DNA from: Muribaculaceae bacterium
GTDB lineage: Bacteria > Bacteroidota > Bacteroidia > Bacteroidales > Muribaculaceae
Assembly: GCA_029057255.1 (NCBI GenBank)
Contig: JAICZO010000024.1
Coordinates: forward strand, 1-10,475
Reading direction: 5' to 3'
DNA: 10,475 nucleotides
The notes beneath the pieces were generated by a model. It was not told the DNA's origin, searched no databases, and saw only the letters and a program-made list of their open reading frames with translations. Positions 7,294 to 10,475 of the stretch are shown piece by piece (the first letter of the stretch is position 1; every line of letters begins with the position of its first letter). The translations under genes and the position numbers were made by a program.

Positions 7294-7330
7294 GAGGCTG
7301 TGTCGTAATTAAGTTTTACGGCGCAGCCTC
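7294..7330 (+). terminator. Hairpin terminator after prfH
   Basis: GAGGCTGTGTCGTAA (7294-7308) pairs with TTACGGCGCAGCCTC (7316-7330) over 15 positions, two of them G-U, around a 7-base loop. No long T-run follows (TCGTATGTATT). Its CTGTGTCG core is shared with the hairpin at 4257-4304, suggesting a common hairpin family in this genome. It marks the end of the GC-rich block. Confidence 0.75.
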
Positions 7331-7342
7331 TCGTATGTATTG

Positions 7343-7360
7343 ATTTAGAAGCTTCTAAAT
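7343..7360. repeat. Perfect 18-bp palindrome
   Basis: ATTTAGAAGCTTCTAAAT is identical to its own reverse complement, centred between 7351 and 7352. It lies 13 bases past the prfH hairpin, at the change in base composition. With no loop it fits a protein-binding site better than an RNA hairpin. Function unknown. Confidence 0.7.
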
Positions 7361-7463
7361 TGAGGGGCTACTTCACTTCCTCGAATGTGATATATACTGA
7401 ATTACAATATTTTAATGAAGTGTGTTCCAAATATGGCGATAATATACAGCATTTAAATCAATG

Positions 7464-7499
7464 AGTATCTATCTCTATAAATAAAATAGTATCTATCTC
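7464..7499. repeat. 12-bp direct repeat with 24-base period
   Basis: AGTATCTATCTC occurs at 7464-7475 and again at 7488-7499. The sequences after each copy are also alike (an AATAAAAT run), so this is nearly two copies of a 24-base unit. It is too short and too few for a CRISPR array. It may be a duplication scar in AT-rich DNA. Confidence 0.65.
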
Positions 7500-7557
7500 A
7501 ATAAAATTAGGTAAAGTTCTATTTTGCGTATAGTGGCGAATATTATCTCATGTAAAA

Positions 7558-7572
7558 TTCAAATTATTTGAA
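7558..7572 (-). terminator. Weak candidate terminator of the restriction operon
   Basis: TTCAAA (7558-7563) and TTTGAA (7567-7572) form a 6-bp AT-rich stem with a 3-base loop, followed on the minus strand by TTTTAC. It is 41 bases beyond the endonuclease stop. The stem is weak, so this is only a possibility. Confidence 0.25.
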
Positions 7573-7613
7573 AATCCAGCTCCAATTCTCAGGTCTTTAC
7601 ATCTGGAATAAAT

Positions 7614-8543
7614 TTATCGTGGGCCCAAGAATTTATCTCCATTTAGATGTATCATGTGGTCGGGCATATCTGAAATCCACACCTCTGTCTCCCATGCCAG
7701 CTGGTCAGAGAATTTTTTGAATGTTGAAAAGTCAAGGAAAGCTGAAATATAGATTTTGCCAGCGGTGACATTTTTTGTCATAGCTTCTATTTCAACTATT
7801 CGTTTCGGATCCATAGGTCCAACAGAAGTAATGGATTCAATAAAATAAATCCAGTTCTTATCCTCCCGATATAATACAACATCGGGCATTTTGTCATGAA
7901 GCGTAATCTCAAACCCTAATTCAGATAGTTTTTCGGCATTCTTCACTAAATCCTTCTGTATGGTATCTCCTATATATAGGCATTCGGAATTTGGAGCAAA
8001 TCGGGGTGCAAATTCTTCGATTATTGCTTTCTGTAGTTCATTATGCTTACCGGGGCTAAATGTAAATTCCTGCTGATTTATTCTTACAGGCATCTTCTGC
8101 ATTTGTTTCTTAGAAGCATAAATCTCTGATAATGATTCATGGTTGGATATGAACATCTGAAGTGCAATGCCCGTTTTGGATGCGCTTGTTTTATTGAGCT
8201 GTTCCTGAACAACCTTAAGAAACTCATCAGTCAGGCGATAGCGATAGTTGGGACTATTGGTTGCCAGTCCATTATCTTCAATGAGAGCAGCGGTACGAAA
8301 AGGGTGAAGTGCTTGCTTACGGAATGTCTCTCTGGAGTTTTCTGCATACGCAATTCCATAAAACTTAGCAGCAAAGGCTATGATGTCATGAATGCGAATC
8401 CATTTATTCGTAGCTTTACTCCATGGTGTGCTTTTTCTGACGTCAGCCATCGCCAAAAGGGTGAGCGCACACATCCTGCTTTGCTGTTTTGTAGGCATCC
8501 CGAGCTGTTTCAGCAATGATTTGGCAGTTTCTAATTTATCCAT
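7614..8543 (-). CDS. BsuBI/PstI-family type II restriction endonuclease
   Basis: This 309-residue protein is about the size of R.BsuBI/PstI-type enzymes. Residues 1-145 look like a helical, winged-helix DNA-binding part (IRIHDIIAFAAKFYGIAYAE, then NYRYRLTDEFLKVV). The nuclease domain (about 155-305) carries the family pattern: SPGKHNELQKAIIEEFAPRF (163-182), LYIGDT (189-194), HDKMPDVVLY (216-225) and FIESITSVGPMDPKR (234-248). D221 and E236 with S238 probably form a PD-(D/E)xK-like catalytic core; I infer this from motif spacing. The start overlaps the end of the methyltransferase gene by 13 bases, so it is the last gene of the operon and translationally coupled. BsuBI and PstI cut CTGCAG, but the specificity of this member cannot be read from sequence. 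The gene looks intact. Confidence 0.93.
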   Translation of the reverse strand: MDKLETAKSLLKQLGMPTKQQSRMCALTLLAMADVRKSTPWSKATNKWIRIHDIIAFAAKFYGIAYAENSRETFRKQALHPFRTAALIEDNGLATNSPNYRYRLTDEFLKVVQEQLNKTSASKTGIALQMFISNHESLSEIYASKKQMQKMPVRINQQEFTFSPGKHNELQKAIIEEFAPRFAPNSECLYIGDTIQKDLVKNAEKLSELGFEITLHDKMPDVVLYREDKNWIYFIESITSVGPMDPKRIVEIEAMTKNVTAGKIYISAFLDFSTFKKFSDQLAWETEVWISDMPDHMIHLNGDKFLGPR

Positions 8544-10021
8544 CTGTCAACAATTTTATCACAATTAACAACAGTAAGTTCATGGTGCATCAATTCACGT
8601 CCCATTTGTTCAATTACATCTCTTGATGGAATCGGAATCTGGTTAATTTCCGTTGAGTTCACCTGAGTGGAGCCATTCAAGATGCGGTAGTAAGCATCGT
8701 AAAGAGATGAGTTCAAAAGCACATAAAGCCCGTAAGTGATACAAGGAGAATCACATTTTACGAAATTTACCTTATTCTGTGTACTTATATATTTGAACTG
8801 ACTATATCTTTGTTTTAAATATATCCCGCACTGGAGTCTTCGCTTTTCCTCCTTAGAGGTGACTCGTTTCACTAAAAGGAAATCACTGTTTTCCTGAAGA
8901 TAGGCGGGGTGATCTGTCTGGATGACTTCCCCCTCTTTCCCGAGGGGCCATACTACACGTCCATCCTTGATATGCTGAGCATATAGTAATGGGAAAGCAC
9001 CTTCTTCCATATTGTCTCGCAAGACCTCTCGTGTTCTAAAGTCTACAATGATTCCAGTCTGCATTTTTAACTTAATATCAGGAAGTGTCTGAGGGAGATT
9101 GTTGATCCGTTCTATCACATTGGCTTCTTTTTCATCCGTTATGAGATAGACATAATGATTTTTGGGTACTACCGTATGATATGGAGCTTCAAACTTCCGA
9201 AGATTGTTAAATTCGGAGTCTGAGGAGGTGGTGATGTTTATCTTCTCGGGTTCAGTCCTTGTTTTTTTTACTTTAGCAATAATGGTTTCTTGAAGAACCG
9301 ATTCGCCTCCAAATACTTTATCTCTGCTTTCAAATAAATGAATGTCGGTAATAACGGAATTCGTAAAAAGATATTCCCTGAATTTTTTAAAGTAAGCTCC
9401 GGATGTCCATGAACGGGGAATAATATATACTAATTCCTGATTTGGTTTAAGATTATAAACTCCCATAGCCCAGAATAGGAAATAAAGATTGGGCGCACCA
9501 TGACAAACCAATGGCATTGATAAAGCCTCCGGAGCATCCTTTGAAACTTTGAGATACGGAGGATTCCCTATAATATAATCATACTTGCAGCTATCTTCAT
9601 CAAGAAGAGTTCCGATGCCAAAATATTGACTGGTAATGTAATTCTCCGTCTTGATGCTATAGTTTATGCCATATTTCTCTTTTGCCAGCTTCAGATTTTG
9701 CTCTAAAACAGGGAGTACAACACTATCAGTTTCATAACAGGTGAGATTTATCTTTCCTTTATATCCCAACTGAAATATTCGATATAGGAGTGCGGCTGAT
9801 AATATACCCGTTCCGGCTCCTGCATCCAAAAGAGACAATTCTTCTTTATCAAGGTCTATACAGAACAAGTCAGCCATATACATAGCCGTCTTAGCGGTTG
9901 TAAAAAACTGGCCAAATTTCTTCCGTTGAGATTTGGGAACACTCGCTATGAAGGCGTTGGTGTTTTCTACAACTTCTTCCAGTATGTTATGTTGAATTAA
10001 CTCAGCCATTTTTAACGCCAT
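8531..10021 (-). CDS. N6-adenine DNA methyltransferase of the BsuBI/Eco57I-like type
   Basis: This 496-residue protein matches the size of the methyltransferases paired with BsuBI-type nucleases. In order it shows motif X-like KKFGQFFTT (34-42), the S-adenosylmethionine-binding motif I LLDAGAGTG (64-72), the acidic motif II around CYETD (95-99), and motif IV GNPPYLK (152-158), which binds the flipped adenine. A target-recognition region follows (about 300-470), ending in INGSTQVNSTEINQIPIPSRD-like sequence typical of the group. It would methylate adenine at the N6 position of the recognition site and so protect host DNA from the endonuclease encoded next. The first ATG gives MALKMAEL and overlaps the upstream regulator by 20 bases; the in-frame ATG at 10009 would overlap by 8. 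Both are plausible starts. Like its neighbours it is AT-rich. Confidence 0.93.
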   Translation of the reverse strand: MALKMAELIQHNILEEVVENTNAFIASVPKSQRKKFGQFFTTAKTAMYMADLFCIDLDKEELSLLDAGAGTGILSAALLYRIFQLGYKGKINLTCYETDSVVLPVLEQNLKLAKEKYGINYSIKTENYITSQYFGIGTLLDEDSCKYDYIIGNPPYLKVSKDAPEALSMPLVCHGAPNLYFLFWAMGVYNLKPNQELVYIIPRSWTSGAYFKKFREYLFTNSVITDIHLFESRDKVFGGESVLQETIIAKVKKTRTEPEKINITTSSDSEFNNLRKFEAPYHTVVPKNHYVYLITDEKEANVIERINNLPQTLPDIKLKMQTGIIVDFRTREVLRDNMEEGAFPLLYAQHIKDGRVVWPLGKEGEVIQTDHPAYLQENSDFLLVKRVTSKEEKRRLQCGIYLKQRYSQFKYISTQNKVNFVKCDSPCITYGLYVLLNSSLYDAYYRILNGSTQVNSTEINQIPIPSRDVIEQMGRELMHHELTVVNCDKIVDRWIN

Positions 10022-10256
10022 ATATAATCACTGGTTCTGCTGCTATACTCATATCCTCTGTGGAGTTAAGTAATCTCCGGATGTCAACTCCTAGCAAGTA
10101 TGCTATTGACCGCAGAGTGTATAAATCTGGTTGCGAAGTATTAGTACACCATTTGGATACAGTAGTAGGATTCACATTCAACTGCTCTGCCAGCCATTTG
10201 GCCTTCACATTCTTTTCGCAGAGAACGACTTTTATGCGATTTATATTTTCTGTCAT
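10002..10256 (-). CDS. XRE-family HTH regulator, likely controller of the restriction-modification operon
   Basis: This 84-residue protein is essentially a Cro/C1-type helix-turn-helix domain: WLAEQLNVNPTTVSKWCTNT (21-40), then PDLYTLRSIAYLLGVDIRRLL (43-63). Residues about 31-38 should be the recognition helix. Size, fold and position ahead of the methyltransferase and endonuclease fit a controller (C) protein, which times expression so that methylation comes before cutting. It overlaps the methyltransferase start, so the three genes are probably one transcript. The ATG at 10256 lies 23 bases from a good -7 element. No direct evidence of its target exists apart from a short inverted repeat at 10316-10329. 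Confidence 0.85.
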   Translation of the reverse strand: MTENINRIKVVLCEKNVKAKWLAEQLNVNPTTVSKWCTNTSQPDLYTLRSIAYLLGVDIRRLLNSTEDMSIAAEPVIIYGVKNG

Positions 10257-10279
10257 ACGAGATTTCTTTAACTTGAACG

Positions 10280-10287
10280 CAAAGATA
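10280..10287 (-). promoter_or_regulatory. Predicted -7 element of the restriction-modification operon
   Basis: On the minus strand TATCTTTG (10287-10280) fits TAnnTTTG exactly, 23 bases upstream of the regulator ATG. No TTG is seen at the standard -33 distance. That would suit a promoter governed by its own controller protein, though AT-rich DNA produces such matches by chance. Confidence 0.5.
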
Positions 10288-10315
10288 ATGATTATTTGAT
10301 TATTAATAAAATAAA

Positions 10316-10329
10316 ATGTTGTTCAACAT
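10316..10329. promoter_or_regulatory. Inverted repeat upstream of the controller gene, possible C-box
   Basis: ATGTTG (10316-10321) and CAACAT (10324-10329) are exact complements with a 2-base spacer. The repeat lies about 29 bases upstream of the -7 element, where a controller dimer could act. It is short and only one copy is seen. Confidence 0.35.
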
Positions 10330-10475
10330 AAAAAGATGCGGATATAATTGCTGATTTGGAATTTGGATATCTAATTATTACATAGTTTGATAGACTACTT
10401 TTAAGATATAGTTTATGGCAGTCGGAATAGAATCACTTTTAGTATTTCATTTAAGACTAACAAAGGACACATTGC

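Larger units (their letters stand above)
7251..7613. other. AT-rich intergenic region between prfH and the restriction operon
   Basis: No credible gene lies in these 363 bases between two convergent operons. The stretch holds the prfH hairpin, an 18-bp palindrome, a 12-bp direct repeat and a weak minus-strand hairpin, each listed separately. Composition changes from GC-rich to strongly AT-rich just after 7330, and this may be one edge of the acquired restriction island. No tRNA, integrase or target-site duplication is seen. Confidence 0.7.
10257..10475. other. Non-coding AT-rich stretch at the right edge
   Basis: Apart from the promoter and inverted repeat described above, no gene, RNA or terminator is recognised. 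It may contain the upstream edge of the restriction island, but no boundary repeat is visible. Confidence 0.5.

Noticed and set aside
7279..7308. Nine-codon open frame ATG-AAG-AAA ending in the prfH hairpin
   Set aside because: It is too short to support, ends inside the terminator stem, and shows no conserved features.
7464..7499. Possible CRISPR array
   Set aside because: There are only two 12-bp copies with 12-base spacing and no cas genes.
7251..7613. Insertion-sequence or integrase remnant at the edge of the AT-rich island
   Set aside because: No transposase or integrase fragment, tRNA end or flanking duplication could be found.

Overview
The window looks like a chromosomal segment from a member of the Bacteroidota, most likely a Bacteroidales gut-type organism. 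The evidence is a gldK-gldL-gldM-gldN (porKLMN) type IX secretion cluster, a WYL regulator of the kind abundant in Bacteroidales, and promoter elements that fit the Bacteroidota -7 consensus TAnnTTTG. The moderately GC-rich core genes would suit Muribaculaceae or Rikenellaceae, but the family is a guess from memory.

Positions 1-4228 (+ strand) hold the end of gldK and complete gldL, gldM and gldN with short gaps (33, 17 and 35 bases), so they are probably one operon. They encode the core of the type IX secretion machine: the GldL/GldM proton-driven inner-membrane motor and the GldK/GldN periplasmic ring under the outer membrane. GldN has an unusual lysine-rich C-terminal tail. The cluster ends in a strong hairpin (4257-4304) shared with the convergent gene.

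Positions 4318-7250 form an RNA-repair divergon. A WYL-domain transcription factor (- strand) is divergent from rtcB and prfH (+ strand, ATGA overlap). PrfH rescues ribosomes broken in the decoding centre, and its RtcB partner re-ligates the cut 16S rRNA. The 96-base divergent intergenic region carries a perfect 8-5-8 palindrome (5393-5413). It overlaps the -33 element of a near-consensus WYL promoter and lies just upstream of a weaker rtcB promoter, so it is a strong candidate operator.

Positions 7251-7613 are an AT-rich gene-free stretch with a terminator hairpin, an 18-bp perfect palindrome and a 12-bp direct repeat. Base composition drops sharply here.

Positions 7614-10256 (- strand) carry a compact type II restriction-modification operon in the order controller, methyltransferase, endonuclease, with overlapping genes. 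The endonuclease is of the BsuBI/PstI family and the methyltransferase is an N6-adenine enzyme with an NPPY motif. Its AT-richness relative to the gld genes suggests horizontal acquisition. Positions 10257-10475 hold its promoter and otherwise no recognisable gene.

The most interesting element is the WYL-controlled rtcB-prfH module beside the restriction island. RtcB-PrfH ribosome repair is already described, but its control by a divergent WYL regulator through the palindrome is an inference from this sequence that I cannot link to any described case.
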